Shown in pieces: positions 1 through 9,404 of a stretch of DNA of 64,000 nt. Where the stretch lies: positions 1-64,000 of the forward strand of contig CAZZCG010000011.1 in the NCBI GenBank assembly GCA_964653145.1, in the 5' to 3' direction. Numbering within the stretch: position 1 is the stretch's first letter; every line of letters starts with the position of its first letter. Source of the DNA: Pseudocalidococcus sp964653145. GTDB taxonomy: Bacteria; Cyanobacteriota; Cyanobacteriia; Thermosynechococcales; Thermosynechococcaceae. A program made the translations under genes and the position numbers. The notes below the pieces were generated by a model. The model was not told the DNA's origin, made no database searches, and saw only the letters and a program-made list of their open reading frames with translations.

Positions 1-3000
1 GTTGGCTAACGTTTGTGAGGGTTTGCTGTCGCAACAATTGCAATGCGATTTTGGCCTCTGCGAGTTGCCGCTCCAATAACTCTTTCTGAATCTGTTCGTA
101 CAGACTGGCCTGCTGGATTGCGATTGCTAATTGAGTTGCGAGTTGTTGGGTCAACGTTACCTCTGATTCCTGCCATTGGCGGGTTTCACTACATTGGTGA
201 ATACACAACAACCCCCATAGCTGGTTACCACTCAACAGGGGTAAGACCAAAGTAGCCCGCACCTGAAACTGAGCTAGTACATCGGCGTGGCACTGATCTG
301 CTAGTTGGTAAATATCCTCTATGGCGGCGTACCGACCCTGAAGATAGAGAGGAGCATAGTTGTCGCCAAAACAATGATCATAGATGCGAATAGCCAAGGT
401 GGAAGCGTACCCCTCAACCACAGACTCAGCCACAAATTCACCACCTCCCCAATTCGAGTGAGGGTAGAACTTGAAAATACCGACTCGATCAGCGCCAAGC
501 ACCTGGCGAATTTCCTGACAGGCAGTCTCAAAAATAGTTTGCAGGTCTAGGGATTGGCGAATCCGCTGGGAGATTTCCCGAATCAGAGTTTCCCGATGAG
601 CCTGTTGTTGAATTAAGGATTCAGTGGCTTTGCGATCACTAATGTCGAGCACGACACACACACAACGACCATCAACTCTAGAGAGCATGGCGACACCGAT
701 CAAGACCGAGACGCGATTGCCATCTGAACGTAGGTACTCCTTCTCCCACGGCGTAATCTCCCCCTGGCTTTGGAGAATGGAGATGGCTCGATAGTCAGAT
801 TCAACATACTCGGGGGGGGTGATCTCCGCCCAATTAATCCGATTTGCTTCTAAGTCAGAGCGGCTATAGCCAATAATTTCTAAAAAGCGATCGTTTGCAT
901 CAGTGACTAGACCACTAAAGTCGGTAAACATCATCCCGACTACATTAGACTCAAACACTCGCCGAAACCGAGTTTCGCTCTCCCGCAGAGCTAGTTCCGC
1001 TTCCTTACGACTGCTGACATCTAAACACACGCAAATGATGAGATTATTAGCCGAGAGTGATAGGGATAACTCTTCTGGGAAAGTTGTGCCATCCTTACGA
1101 GTAGCAGTGACTGCACCTTGCCAGAATTGATGCTCTCGCAAAAGTGGAAAGAATTCTTGCTCAAAACGCTCTACCTCTTCCGGAGAGTACAATACCTGCC
1201 AACTTTGGCCAATTAGTTCATTGGCACTCTCATAACCGAACATCCTTGCATGGGAGGCGTTGAGGTAGATAAAATGCTCATTCTCAAGAATCGCAATACC
1301 ATCTACAGTTGCTTCAATCGCCGCTAACTGACGTTGTAAAACAATTTCGGCATTTTTGCGTTCGGTAATGTCTTGGTAGGTACCTACTATGCCTATCACC
1401 TCTCCCACATGGTTGTGCAAGGGAAGCTTGTTTGTTTCTAACCAGATTGTTTGATCATTCTGGTGATGTTGAGTTTCAGTAATGCCAAATTTTGCTTCGC
1501 CAGTATCCATAACCAGGCGATCGGCAGCTTGATAGGCCTGTGCTTCAGTATTGGCCCAGGGCAAATCAAAATCAGTTTTACCCACAAGCTCTGAGACAGA
1601 ACTTAAGGAGGCATCCTGAAGGAATCGGGAATTAGCCCCCCTATAAATGGAATCTCGATCCTTCCAAAAAACACAGAGCGGTACAGTATCTAAGACAGTT
1701 TGTAAGAGTTGCTGGGACTCCTGTAGCGCAATGCTGGCTTCCTTTTGTTTGGTAATATCAAACCGAATTGCCAGATAACGTTCTGGCTTACCCTGACTAT
1801 CTAAGAAGGGCATAATAGTGGTGTCCAACCAGTAGTGGCTACCATCTTTGGCGCGATTGCAAATTTCCCCCCGCCAAATATCACCTTGACTAACGGTAAT
1901 CCACATATCTTGGAAAAAGCTTTGGGAGTGGTGATCAGACTTAAGCAAGCGATGGGTCTGTCCGAGTAGTTCTGCTTCGCTGTAACCCGAAATTTCTACA
2001 AACTTGCGATTGACGTAGGTAATTACCCCATTGGCATTGGTAATCGCCACAATTGCAGCTTGATCTAGCCCCAGCTTAAAGCCTGCTAGTTCTTGTAAGA
2101 GGAATTGACGCTCTTGGGCGGCCTGGTAGGATGCAGTGATGTCTTGGACAACAGCCAAAACATTGGTTTGCCCTTCACCATTGATTAGTAAGGAGGTGGT
2201 AATTGAAACTATGCGGTCTGTGCCGTCTCGGTGGCGAATCGTCCATTGTTCATTGAGAATATTTTCTCCAGTTCGCATTGCCTCCATCCGTTCTCTCGCT
2301 CGGGCTTGAACCTCTGGCTCAGGATATAGGCTTTGATACCAGCCCAGTTCGTTGATGTCTGCTTGGCTATAGCCAGTGATCACTTCCATTTGGGGATTCC
2401 AAACTGTGAAGTGAACAAATGGGAATTCAGGGCAAGCCTGGCAGACGCATAGCCCCTCCGATAAAGACTCTAAAATTAAGTTTCGGAAGGCACTTTCGGC
2501 TCGGAGCGTGACATCAGCCAATTGCCGTTGAGTAATATCAGTAAGCATTTTCAAATCGCCAATATACTGCCCGCGGTCATCAAAGAGCGGACTGGCCGAG
2601 ACTAAGGCCCAAACCACAGAGCCATCGTGGCGCAAAAACTGCATTTCATGAACTTCGGCAATCCCAGACTGGCGCCGCTCCCATAGTTCTTGGATGTGGG
2701 GCTGCTGTTCTGGAGGCACAAAATCCCAGAGTGACCGGCCGACCATGGTATCTGCGGTTTCTCCAAACATATCAAACAAGGCTGCATTGCCAAATTGATG
2801 CTTGGCCTCGGCATCAATAATCCAAATCCCCTCACGAGCTGTTTCGACAATCTGACGATACTTGGCTTCACTTTTCTGGAGCTTTTTCGCCGCCGCCTGA
2901 CGCTCAGACACATCCCGGAAAATCCCTTGGATCAGGGCTTGGCCATTAAACTCAAAAGTGGAAGCAGTTACATCGACAGGAACTGTTGTGCCATCGCGTC

Positions 3001-5131
3001 GTAAAAATAAGATATTAAAAGCCTGAGCACGTTTTCCCTCTGACATTTCGGTAAAGGCTGCAATCACTTTAGGCAGTTCGGTTGGTGGATGCAGTTGTGG
3101 GACATGGAGGGTTAAGAGTTCTTGCTGGGAGTAGCCCAAGAGCTCCTCGGCTTTGCGGTTGGCTTCGACAATTCGACCGTCTGGCGTGGCTAAAAGAATG
3201 GCATCCGCTGCTCCTTCCATCAAGCTGCGATACCGGGCTTCTCGCTGTGCTAGTTCCTGCTCGGTTTGCTTTTTGAGTGTGATATCTCGCAAGATCGCGC
3301 GGGTGGCGACTGGGCGGTGACTACCATCTGGTTGTGTTTGGTACCGACAATTGATATTGCCCTCAACCAAAACGGCTTGTCCCGACTTACCTATTAACGT
3401 TAGTTCAACATGATCTAGATGGGTGAGAACTCCGGCCTGCATCTGCGCTAGGAGGTTTTGACAGTGGGCATAACAATCCGTGGATAGCACGTCTAGTAGG
3501 GATAAATTCTTAACTTCTGCGTCCGTATAACCAAGGGTCTCTCGCCAGGATTGGTTGACAAATTCAAAGCAAGAAGTTTCAAGGTTAACCATTTGGATCA
3601 GGTCGTTGGCATTATCTAAAAAGTCCTGAAGAAAAGCTTCTCGTTCCACCAAGGCAGCAGTGCGTTCAGTGACCCGAGATTCTAAGCTGGTATTGAGCTG
3701 CTCGAGGGCTTGGGCTGTGATCATCCGTTCTAGTTCGGCTCCGGCGCGGGCAGCAAACGTGGTGAGCAGGGTTTGAGCCCAGGCCAGATCAGCTAGGGGA
3801 GCATCATGGAAAATACAGAGATTCCCAATGGGTTCCCCCACAGAGTTGCGTAGTCCAACCCCGATATAACTTTCCAACTGAAGGTCTCGGATGAGGGCAT
3901 TATCAGGGTAGATGGCTGGAAGATCATTCAGATGACAACATTGACCAGTCGTCAGTGCCTCTAAGCTACAAGGAGCCGATTCATAGGGGAGCAATGGTGG
4001 TGGACAGAGTTCTCCGTTGGCATAAAAGGCAAGGGCTTGAAAGCCATCCGGGGTTGCTTTGGAAACACCAACGTATTTGACACCGACAGCTTGAGCAATA
4101 TGAGAAACCAGGGCTGGAAAGAAGTCTGCTCCCGTTAAGGCGGCGGTTCCCTGAACAATCTGGTGAAGAGCAACTTCTGCCTGGTCACGCTGACGTTCAG
4201 CCTCTTTCTGCTGGGTAACGTCTTGGACAGTCCCCCGCGAGCGTTGGGGTTTGCCATCCGGGCCATAGGTCGTTTCGCAATGCTCTGCGATATATTTAAC
4301 CCGATCATTAGGCAGTTGCAGACGATAATCGAAGCTGTAGGGTTGACGTTGATTGAGGTGGTTCTCGTAAGCTTCATTAACAAAGGTGCGATCCTCTGGA
4401 TGTACCATCCTTAAAAAGGCAGCGTAGGATACTTCAAAAACGTTGGGATCGACCTCAAAGATGCGATAAACTTCCCTAGACCAATACAAACTGTTGGACT
4501 GAAGATCGAGCTCCCAAGAACCGATCTTAGCCAGGTGTTGCGCTTCTTCAAGGCGTTCTTCTAGTAACTTGGCCTGGGCTTCTGCTCTCTTTCGAGCGAT
4601 AGCACTCCCAAAGGTGTTAGCAATTAGCTTTAAGGCAACCTGAGTACTATCATCCCAAGCACGTTCCTGGTGACAGTCATCAAAGCCAATCATCCCCCAA
4701 AAACAGTCCTCAATAAAAATTGGAACAAAGAGAATTGAGATAATGCCTTGGGGATGAAGTGGGACTTGTTCCTCTTCGGGCAAATCCTTGACCAGGCCAG
4801 CCACAGTCTCCCTTTGAGAAAGACGCTTATAGATGCTCGCAAACATGGTAGGAAGGACAATGTTTTGCAGATCCGGATTATCAATTTGTGGAGTTACGCC
4901 CTCTGCAACCCATTCCCAGCGTTGACTTAAAACGGTTTCCCCAGTTGTGGGGTGGGAATGATTTTCAAAAATATAGCCGCGGTCAACCCCAATGGCTGAT
5001 CCCAAAGCCTCTAAGGCTGACTGAACCGATTGCTGCTGGTTTGAGAGACTGAGAAGATGATTAGCGGCAACGGCAAAACCCTGCAGTAGGGGATCAGAGG
5101 GCACTGAATCGGAAAGGGGAACGGGAGACAT
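1..5131 (-). CDS. Giant GAF/PAS sensor protein with cyanobacteriochrome-type GAF (3' end outside window)
   Basis: Open for more than 1,700 codons from the ATG at 5131 and cut by the window edge, so the output domain (histidine kinase or GGDEF expected) is unseen. My translation reads, in order: GAF (residues about 15-180), PAS (195-305), GAF (335-465), then a run of about eight PAS/PAC units (498-1498), then a third GAF (1515-1685). PAS units end in typical PAC segments such as RDVSERQ, MLTDITQRQ and QDITERKNAE. The last GAF has the phytochrome/cyanobacteriochrome signature: FVAESV, the DXCF motif as DHCF (Cys codon 371-373) and the canonical CH pair (Cys codon 290-292, His 287-289), followed by AQFQVRA. 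Those two cysteines are the bilin-linked residues of DXCF-type cyanobacteriochromes. After it, a coiled segment (KELLERQLAEAKIALQLL) leads toward the missing output domain. A cytoplasmic light or redox sensor is inferred; ligands of the other domains are unknown. Confidence 0.9.
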   Translation of the reverse strand, partial: MSPVPLSDSVPSDPLLQGFAVAANHLLSLSNQQQSVQSALEALGSAIGVDRGYIFENHSHPTTGETVLSQRWEWVAEGVTPQIDNPDLQNIVLPTMFASIYKRLSQRETVAGLVKDLPEEEQVPLHPQGIISILFVPIFIEDCFWGMIGFDDCHQERAWDDSTQVALKLIANTFGSAIARKRAEAQAKLLEERLEEAQHLAKIGSWELDLQSNSLYWSREVYRIFEVDPNVFEVSYAAFLRMVHPEDRTFVNEAYENHLNQRQPYSFDYRLQLPNDRVKYIAEHCETTYGPDGKPQRSRGTVQDVTQQKEAERQRDQAEVALHQIVQGTAALTGADFFPALVSHIAQAVGVKYVGVSKATPDGFQALAFYANGELCPPPLLPYESAPCSLEALTTGQCCHLNDLPAIYPDNALIRDLQLESYIGVGLRNSVGEPIGNLCIFHDAPLADLAWAQTLLTTFAARAGAELERMITAQALEQLNTSLESRVTERTAALVEREAFLQDFLDNANDLIQMVNLETSCFEFVNQSWRETLGYTDAEVKNLSLLDVLSTDCYAHCQNLLAQMQAGVLTHLDHVELTLIGKSGQAVLVEGNINCRYQTQPDGSHRPVATRAILRDITLKKQTEQELAQREARYRSLMEGAADAILLATPDGRIVEANRKAEELLGYSQQELLTLHVPQLHPPTELPKVIAAFTEMSEGKRAQAFNILFLRRDGTTVPVDVTASTFEFNGQALIQGIFRDVSERQAAAKKLQKSEAKYRQIVETAREGIWIIDAEAKHQFGNAALFDMFGETADTMVGRSLWDFVPPEQQPHIQELWERRQSGIAEVHEMQFLRHDGSVVWALVSASPLFDDRGQYIGDLKMLTDITQRQLADVTLRAESAFRNLILESLSEGLCVCQACPEFPFVHFTVWNPQMEVITGYSQADINELGWYQSLYPEPEVQARARERMEAMRTGENILNEQWTIRHRDGTDRIVSITTSLLINGEGQTNVLAVVQDITASYQAAQERQFLLQELAGFKLGLDQAAIVAITNANGVITYVNRKFVEISGYSEAELLGQTHRLLKSDHHSQSFFQDMWITVSQGDIWRGEICNRAKDGSHYWLDTTIMPFLDSQGKPERYLAIRFDITKQKEASIALQESQQLLQTVLDTVPLCVFWKDRDSIYRGANSRFLQDASLSSVSELVGKTDFDLPWANTEAQAYQAADRLVMDTGEAKFGITETQHHQNDQTIWLETNKLPLHNHVGEVIGIVGTYQDITERKNAEIVLQRQLAAIEATVDGIAILENEHFIYLNASHARMFGYESANELIGQSWQVLYSPEEVERFEQEFFPLLREHQFWQGAVTATRKDGTTFPEELSLSLSANNLIICVCLDVSSRKEAELALRESETRFRRVFESNVVGMMFTDFSGLVTDANDRFLEIIGYSRSDLEANRINWAEITPPEYVESDYRAISILQSQGEITPWEKEYLRSDGNRVSVLIGVAMLSRVDGRCVCVVLDISDRKATESLIQQQAHRETLIREISQRIRQSLDLQTIFETACQEIRQVLGADRVGIFKFYPHSNWGGGEFVAESVVEGYASTLAIRIYDHCFGDNYAPLYLQGRYAAIEDIYQLADQCHADVLAQFQVRATLVLPLLSGNQLWGLLCIHQCSETRQWQESEVTLTQQLATQLAIAIQQASLYEQIQKELLERQLAEAKIALQLLRQQTLTNVSQ

Positions 5132-5716
5132 TTATTTTCCTTGCCGATGCAGGGTAAAGGCTTGCCTTGGGGGAAAAATATAAGCTTAGTTCGTGTTTCT
5201 TTAAATTTGCCCTAATTTAGGACACATATTTTTTAGAATGCTGCACTTTATCAGCAGATTAGCCCTCCTCATTAAGTATTTTAAAAGAGCTGAGAAGTTT
5301 TGCGCAGACAATAAATACCTTGCAACGCCAACTCTAAGATAGTATTTAATTCAACTAAGGCTTTTCTAAATAGCATCTGTTGGGAATAAGAAGCTTAGAG
5401 AGCAATAGCCAGTTCCTTGACCTGGAGGACATCGGCAATCCATCTACAGCTCAGATTCACACAGAAATTAAGGGGGCTTCGGGGTCGTGAACGCCCTATT
5501 TGGGAGGCATTTTCAATTGACCAATAATCATCAATTTCCAAGGCAACATATCCATAAATATTTGCAACTAGGTAGTTTACCTGTGCCCTTGAAGCGAATC
5601 GCTACAGTATTGAATCATGCCCTTCGCCAGCGTGAACATCTTGCACTGCGATCACGGCTTTCCCATAAACCTTTGACTGATCAAGCCATACCAGAGCGTC
5701 TTACAAACCAACGTCC
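5132..5716. other. Intergenic region, possible decayed coding remnant on minus strand
   Basis: 585 bases between the divergent-side start of the sensor gene and the end of znuA. A minus-strand reading between about 5400 and 5680 gives protein-like stretches (for example QDVHAGEGHDS, then after a stop VALEIDDYWSIENASQ) interrupted by a stop, which may be a decayed gene. I cannot assign it to a family. No RNA gene or clear terminator was recognised. Confidence 0.3.
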
Positions 5717-6850
5717 CTAAAATCTGACCCCAACTTTTTGGGGAATTATGGCAATGGCTCCTGATTTCCAGAGTGGCAGGAATGATTGCGTAGAACCACC
5801 AAATGCAGTCACCAAGCTTTTCATGTTCTGGCGCATTGTTGTCAAGTAATACTCTGGCTCTAGGGCATTATCCCCACCCGTTTCCAAGGGGTCGAACGTG
5901 CTGACTTTAATATTTAAATCGTTAGCCAGAGCCGAAAAGGGGCCTTCTCCTGCTTGGGGTTCCGTCAAAATTGCTTTGAGATCCGCTGCCTGTACCTGTT
6001 CAGTAACTCGTCTAACATCCTCAGGTGATGGATTACCCTCAGGAATGTCAACCAAGAATTCTGCTTTAAGTCCATAGCTTTGGGCAAAATACGGCGCAAA
6101 ATCATGGAACGCCACAAAGGTTTTGCCTGCATACGGTTGAAGTGTTGAAGTGATTTCTGCATCCAGTTCTTTCAGTTGTGCAATGAAGGCGGCTGCATTA
6201 GCGGTGTATTCAGCCTTACCCTCAGGATCCGCTGCAATTAACCCATCACGAATATTTTCGACTTGTTGAATGGCACGTTTAGGATCAAGCCAAATATGCG
6301 GATTAAATTGACCGTGATGATGGTGTCCGGCCTCAGACTGTTCTTCACCTTCAGCGTGATCATGGGCGTGGCTATGGTCTTCTGCATGGCTGTGCCCTTC
6401 CACCGCTTCATTGGCAATGGTTGCAATCCCCTGACTTGAGTCAATAATCTGTAAATTTTGATTATTCGCATTGGTCACTAAATCCTCTAAAAAAGCCTCC
6501 ATCTCCAGGCCATTTTTGACTAACACATCCGCTTGGGCAAGGCGTTGAACATCCTCGGGCCTGGCCTGGAAATCATGGGGGCCAACATTTGTAGGGAGGA
6601 GTTGGTTGACTTCTACGCGATCCCCTGCAACTGCTCTGGTAAATTGGGTGATTGGCAAAAAGGTGGTAATGACCTGCAATTCATCGGCTGTTGCCGTGGG
6701 AGAGGCTTCCCCTGGAGACGATTCAGAACTCAAGGGAGTAATAGTTGTACAACTTGCCAAACCGAAAGTCATCGCAGACGCTGCAATAAGGGGAAACCGG
6801 CGAACAAGCTTGCTGAGGGACTGTAATTTTATTTTTGAATAAAGTATCAT
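5717..6850 (-). CDS. znuA: Zinc ABC transporter substrate-binding lipoprotein ZnuA
   Basis: 377 aa, cluster A-I metal-binding protein that captures Zn(II) in the periplasm for a ZnuBC transporter. The N-terminus has a basic stretch, a hydrophobic segment and a lipobox (LASC, Cys34), so it is membrane-anchored. The usual metal ligand positions are present: His in VGPHDF (about residue 92), His in FNPHIWLDP (about 185) and His in FVAFHDFAPYFAQ. Between the first two lies a His/Asp/Glu-rich loop (residues about 153-179, ending in HHHH), typical of zinc rather than manganese proteins. No znuB or znuC is adjacent. It lies 65 bp downstream of hemB on the same strand and probably shares its promoter and operator. 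Confidence 0.93.
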   Translation of the reverse strand: MILYSKIKLQSLSKLVRRFPLIAASAMTFGLASCTTITPLSSESSPGEASPTATADELQVITTFLPITQFTRAVAGDRVEVNQLLPTNVGPHDFQARPEDVQRLAQADVLVKNGLEMEAFLEDLVTNANNQNLQIIDSSQGIATIANEAVEGHSHAEDHSHAHDHAEGEEQSEAGHHHHGQFNPHIWLDPKRAIQQVENIRDGLIAADPEGKAEYTANAAAFIAQLKELDAEITSTLQPYAGKTFVAFHDFAPYFAQSYGLKAEFLVDIPEGNPSPEDVRRVTEQVQAADLKAILTEPQAGEGPFSALANDLNIKVSTFDPLETGGDNALEPEYYLTTMRQNMKSLVTAFGGSTQSFLPLWKSGAIAIIPQKVGVRF

Positions 6851-6915
6851 AAATATCCTTGAAACTAACTTGATTGAGCAGGTGAGTAGGCGATAACAAT
6901 TTCTCCACAGCCTAG

Positions 6916-7941
6916 TTACATCCTTCCCCGTAACATTAACGCCACCTCTTTCGCAAAATAGGTCAAAATCGAATCTGCCCCCGCCCGCTTCATGCTAGTT
7001 AAGGTTTCCAAAACAACTTCCTTCTCATCAATCCAGCCCCGCGCCGCCGCCGCTTTGATCAAGGCGTATTCGCCGCTAACGTTGTAGGCAGCCACTGGTA
7101 AGCAAGTATGCTGTTTAATCTGGTAGATAATATCCAAGTAGGCCAGCGCAGGCTTAACCATCACAATGTCAGCTCCCTCTGCAACATCAAGGGTGACTTC
7201 TCTTATCGCTTCCCTAGAATTCGCCGCATCCATTTGATAGGTTTTCTTGTCACCGAATTTGGGGGCTGAATCTAGGGCATCCCGGAAGGGGCCATAGTAC
7301 GCCGACGCATATTTAGCGGAATAAGCCAAAATCCCAACATTGATCCAGCCTTCTGCATCTAGGGCATGGCGAATAGCCCCAACGCGACCATCCATCATGT
7401 CCGAAGGGGCCACTAAATCGGCTCCAGCTTCTGCATGTACTAGGGCCTGCTTCACCAATACAGCAACCGTTTCATCGTTGAGGACTTTACCATTCTGGAC
7501 AATGCCATCATGTCCTTCGCTGCTGTAGGGATCCAGGGCAACATCCGTGATCACAAGAATATCGGGAACAGCTTGCTTAAGGGCTCGGACAGTTCGCGGA
7601 ATTAAGCCATCCGGGTTATAGCTCTCGGTTCCAACATTATCCTTCTGTTTGTCGGGAATGAGAGGAAAAAGGGCCACCCCTCCAATCCCCAACTGATAGG
7701 CTTGAATGACCTGAGCCAGCAGTAAGTCCAAGGAATAGCGGTAACAACCGGGCATAGAAGGAATTTCTTCTTGGTGGTTCTCACCCTCCATCACAAACAG
7801 CGGCAGGATTAAATCTTCGACCCGCAGTGTATTTTCCCGCACCAATCGCCTCATAGTTTTAGTCCGGCGCAAGCGGCGTGGGCGCAGAGGAAGAGAGGTT
7901 GGTTTTGATTCTCCCTGTTCAACAGAGCTAGGTTTAATCAT
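6916..7941 (-). CDS. hemB: Porphobilinogen synthase (5-aminolevulinate dehydratase)
   Basis: 341 aa; condenses two 5-aminolevulinate molecules to porphobilinogen, the common precursor of heme, chlorophyll and bilins, in the cytoplasm. The Schiff-base lysine regions are seen as AYSAKYASAYYGPFRDA and MVKPALAYLD. The metal-switch segment reads DVALDPYSSEGHDG (residues 133-146): the aspartate type that lacks the zinc-binding cysteine triad, so catalysis should not need Zn and probably uses Mg. This matters because the next gene is a zinc-uptake protein. A Fur/Zur-like palindrome lies 46 bp upstream of the ATG. Length and motifs fit a complete gene. Confidence 0.96.
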   Translation of the reverse strand: MIKPSSVEQGESKPTSLPLRPRRLRRTKTMRRLVRENTLRVEDLILPLFVMEGENHQEEIPSMPGCYRYSLDLLLAQVIQAYQLGIGGVALFPLIPDKQKDNVGTESYNPDGLIPRTVRALKQAVPDILVITDVALDPYSSEGHDGIVQNGKVLNDETVAVLVKQALVHAEAGADLVAPSDMMDGRVGAIRHALDAEGWINVGILAYSAKYASAYYGPFRDALDSAPKFGDKKTYQMDAANSREAIREVTLDVAEGADIVMVKPALAYLDIIYQIKQHTCLPVAAYNVSGEYALIKAAAARGWIDEKEVVLETLTSMKRAGADSILTYFAKEVALMLRGRM

Positions 7942-7986
7942 CGGAACGACAAGGGGGTGGGGCTAAAGACAAGGCTGCAAAATAAC

Positions 7987-8005
7987 GATAATGATAATCA
8001 TTCGC
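7987..8005. promoter_or_regulatory. Fur/Zur-like operator upstream of hemB-znuA
   Basis: The sequence GATAATGATAATCATTCGC matches the classical 19-bp Fur box at 17 of 19 positions and has the perfect core AATGAT-A-ATCATT. Read one half-turn differently, CGATAAT-G-ATAATCA also fits the cyanobacterial Zur 7-1-7 box at 12 of 14 positions. It is centred about 55 bp upstream of the hemB start, a good position for repression. Which regulator binds cannot be decided by eye; the znuA neighbour favours Zur, the heme-pathway gene favours Fur. Confidence 0.7.
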
Positions 8006-8118
8006 TAATTGTACAGCAGTCACGGACAAAAGCAATTCCCTGTCCCCAAGAGCCTGTGACGACTAAACCAACTATCTATCTTGAGGGAAGCTAAGGGCAC
8101 CGAGGTTTAGAGGGGGTA

Positions 8119-8461
8119 TCAGCTTGACCTCCTGGCCTGGGCATCTGGGTGATTTTGAGTGGCCTGGAGCTGCCGTTCATACATGCCAGGGTTTTCAATT
8201 TCTCCTTGGACTCCAGGCTCACAAGCCTCAAGTATCGAGGCCGGTACAATGATCCGCTGTTTCCAATCGTTTTCAGGTAGAGGGATGCCATACTTTCAAA
8301 ACAAGGGCAACAGGGCCTGGATATGACGTTCTTCGGCCCAAAATGTTGACGAAGGGACGAATTGGCCCAAATTTACGCAGAACTAAGCGATAGGTAGCTT
8401 GGGCCTTGTATTCATCTGTCAATGCTTCAAGAAGTACATTCCTGAGTTGCTTGAACTTCAT
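8119..8461 (-). pseudogene. Ferritin-like (DUF2202-type) protein, frameshifted
   Basis: From the ATG at 8461 the reading is MKFKQLRNVLLEALTDEYKA...RPFVNI, which matches the N-terminal helix of small ferritin-like proteins. The frame is lost just after FVNI; the next frame carries on with AEERHIQALLPLF, a TGA stop, then KYGIPLPENDWKQRI and EIENPGMYERQLQ to a natural stop at 8119. The E..RH helix is therefore split over two frames with one in-frame stop. A sequencing error could explain the frameshift but the additional TGA makes decay more likely. It sits beside ferritin and the feo genes, consistent with a former role in iron handling. Confidence 0.75.
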
Positions 8462-8558
8462 ATTGCAGGGGGATAGAGGTTAGTTTGGGAGAATTCAAAC
8501 CTTCACATCTCCTCGCTGGGATCAATGCCCCAGTTGGTATTGAACCTGACCAAGCCGA

Positions 8559-9095
8559 CTATTGAGCCTCTGAAGACGATATAGATGTTACTTCCTTGCC
8601 TTTATTGGCTGCAAGTGCGGCAACTTCACGATCAATGAAGAATAAGCCCTGTCCGTCTGTACCAATCAGCTTGATCTTATCGAGGATACTCTTAAACAGG
8701 AATTCCTCTTGGTGTTGTTCGGCAACGTACCATTGTAAAAACTGGAGAGTTGAATAATCAGGTTCTGTATTGGCCAAATGAACCAGTTGATTGATCCGTC
8801 CAGTAATAAACTGTTCATGGCTGTAAATTTTCTCAAACATCTCCTGCAACGTATTAAACTCCCGCGGCGGCGCATCCATTTTCCCCACAATTGCCAGAGC
8901 CCCCGTTTCTTGCAGGTAGCTAATCAGGCGACGCATGTGCATGTTTTCTTCATCGGCGTGTTGATTGAGGAAAGTGGCGCAACCTTCCAAAGACTTATAA
9001 GCACACCAAGAACTCATCTGTAAATAAAGGTGAGAAGAATACATCTCAAGGTTAATTTGTTCGTTCAATTGGTTAATCATGGCCTGGGATAACAT
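8559..9095 (-). CDS. ftnA: Non-heme bacterial ferritin
   Basis: 178 aa four-helix iron-storage subunit that oxidises Fe(II) and stores Fe(III) in a 24-mer shell. The ferroxidase ligands are visible: Glu in NLEMYSSHLYLQM, the EEN.H pair in ADEENMHMRRL, Glu in FEKIYSHEQF and the Gln/Glu pair in VAEQHQEEFLFK. The protein has no Met haem ligand of bacterioferritin, so FtnA type is preferred. A purine-rich ribosome site (AGGAGGTC on the coding strand) lies just upstream of the ATG. It follows feoC on the same strand, joining ferrous iron import to storage. Confidence 0.93.
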   Translation of the reverse strand: MLSQAMINQLNEQINLEMYSSHLYLQMSSWCAYKSLEGCATFLNQHADEENMHMRRLISYLQETGALAIVGKMDAPPREFNTLQEMFEKIYSHEQFITGRINQLVHLANTEPDYSTLQFLQWYVAEQHQEEFLFKSILDKIKLIGTDGQGLFFIDREVAALAANKGKEVTSISSSEAQ

Positions 9096-9159
9096 CGAAA
9101 AAGACCTCCTGTTCAGTTGTAGTTGATTAAAGTCTCAGCACACAGAATATCAATCAGGA

Positions 9160-9390
9160 TCAATTGCCTGATCCTGTCTTAATCCATTCGTACATTTCCA
9201 AGCTTTCCGGGGCACAGCTATGACAGCTACGACAGGGTTTACTGGCTAATTTCTGAACCCGCCCTTTGCGAATCAGGAGGTTGAGCATTTCCCGTAAGGC
9301 ATCCGCATCGGTTTTGAACTGACGGGATAGTTCTTCTAAGGAAGTTTGGGGATGGGTACAAAGATAGGTTTGGAGTTGTTGCAAGATCAT
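9160..9390 (-). CDS. feoC: FeoC-like winged-helix protein of ferrous iron transport
   Basis: 76 aa from the ATG at 9390. A TTG at 9408 would overlap the feoB stop but the ATG has an AAAGGG ribosome site 8-10 bases upstream and the resulting MILQQLQTYL start matches the family. Residues 1-50 form a LysR-like winged helix (TSLEELSRQFKTDADALREML); the tail carries Cys residues in CRSCHSC, the proposed metal or Fe-S site of FeoC. The family modulates FeoB stability or activity at the inner membrane. It is translationally close to feoB, in the order feoA-feoB-feoC. Confidence 0.85.
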   Translation of the reverse strand: MILQQLQTYLCTHPQTSLEELSRQFKTDADALREMLNLLIRKGRVQKLASKPCRSCHSCAPESLEMYEWIKTGSGN

Positions 9391-9404
9391 TGGCTTACCC
9401 TTTT

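Noticed and set aside
5487..5720. 77-aa plus-strand ORF upstream of znuA end
   Set aside because: No family resemblance or ribosome site; the opposite strand looks at least as protein-like, so not called.
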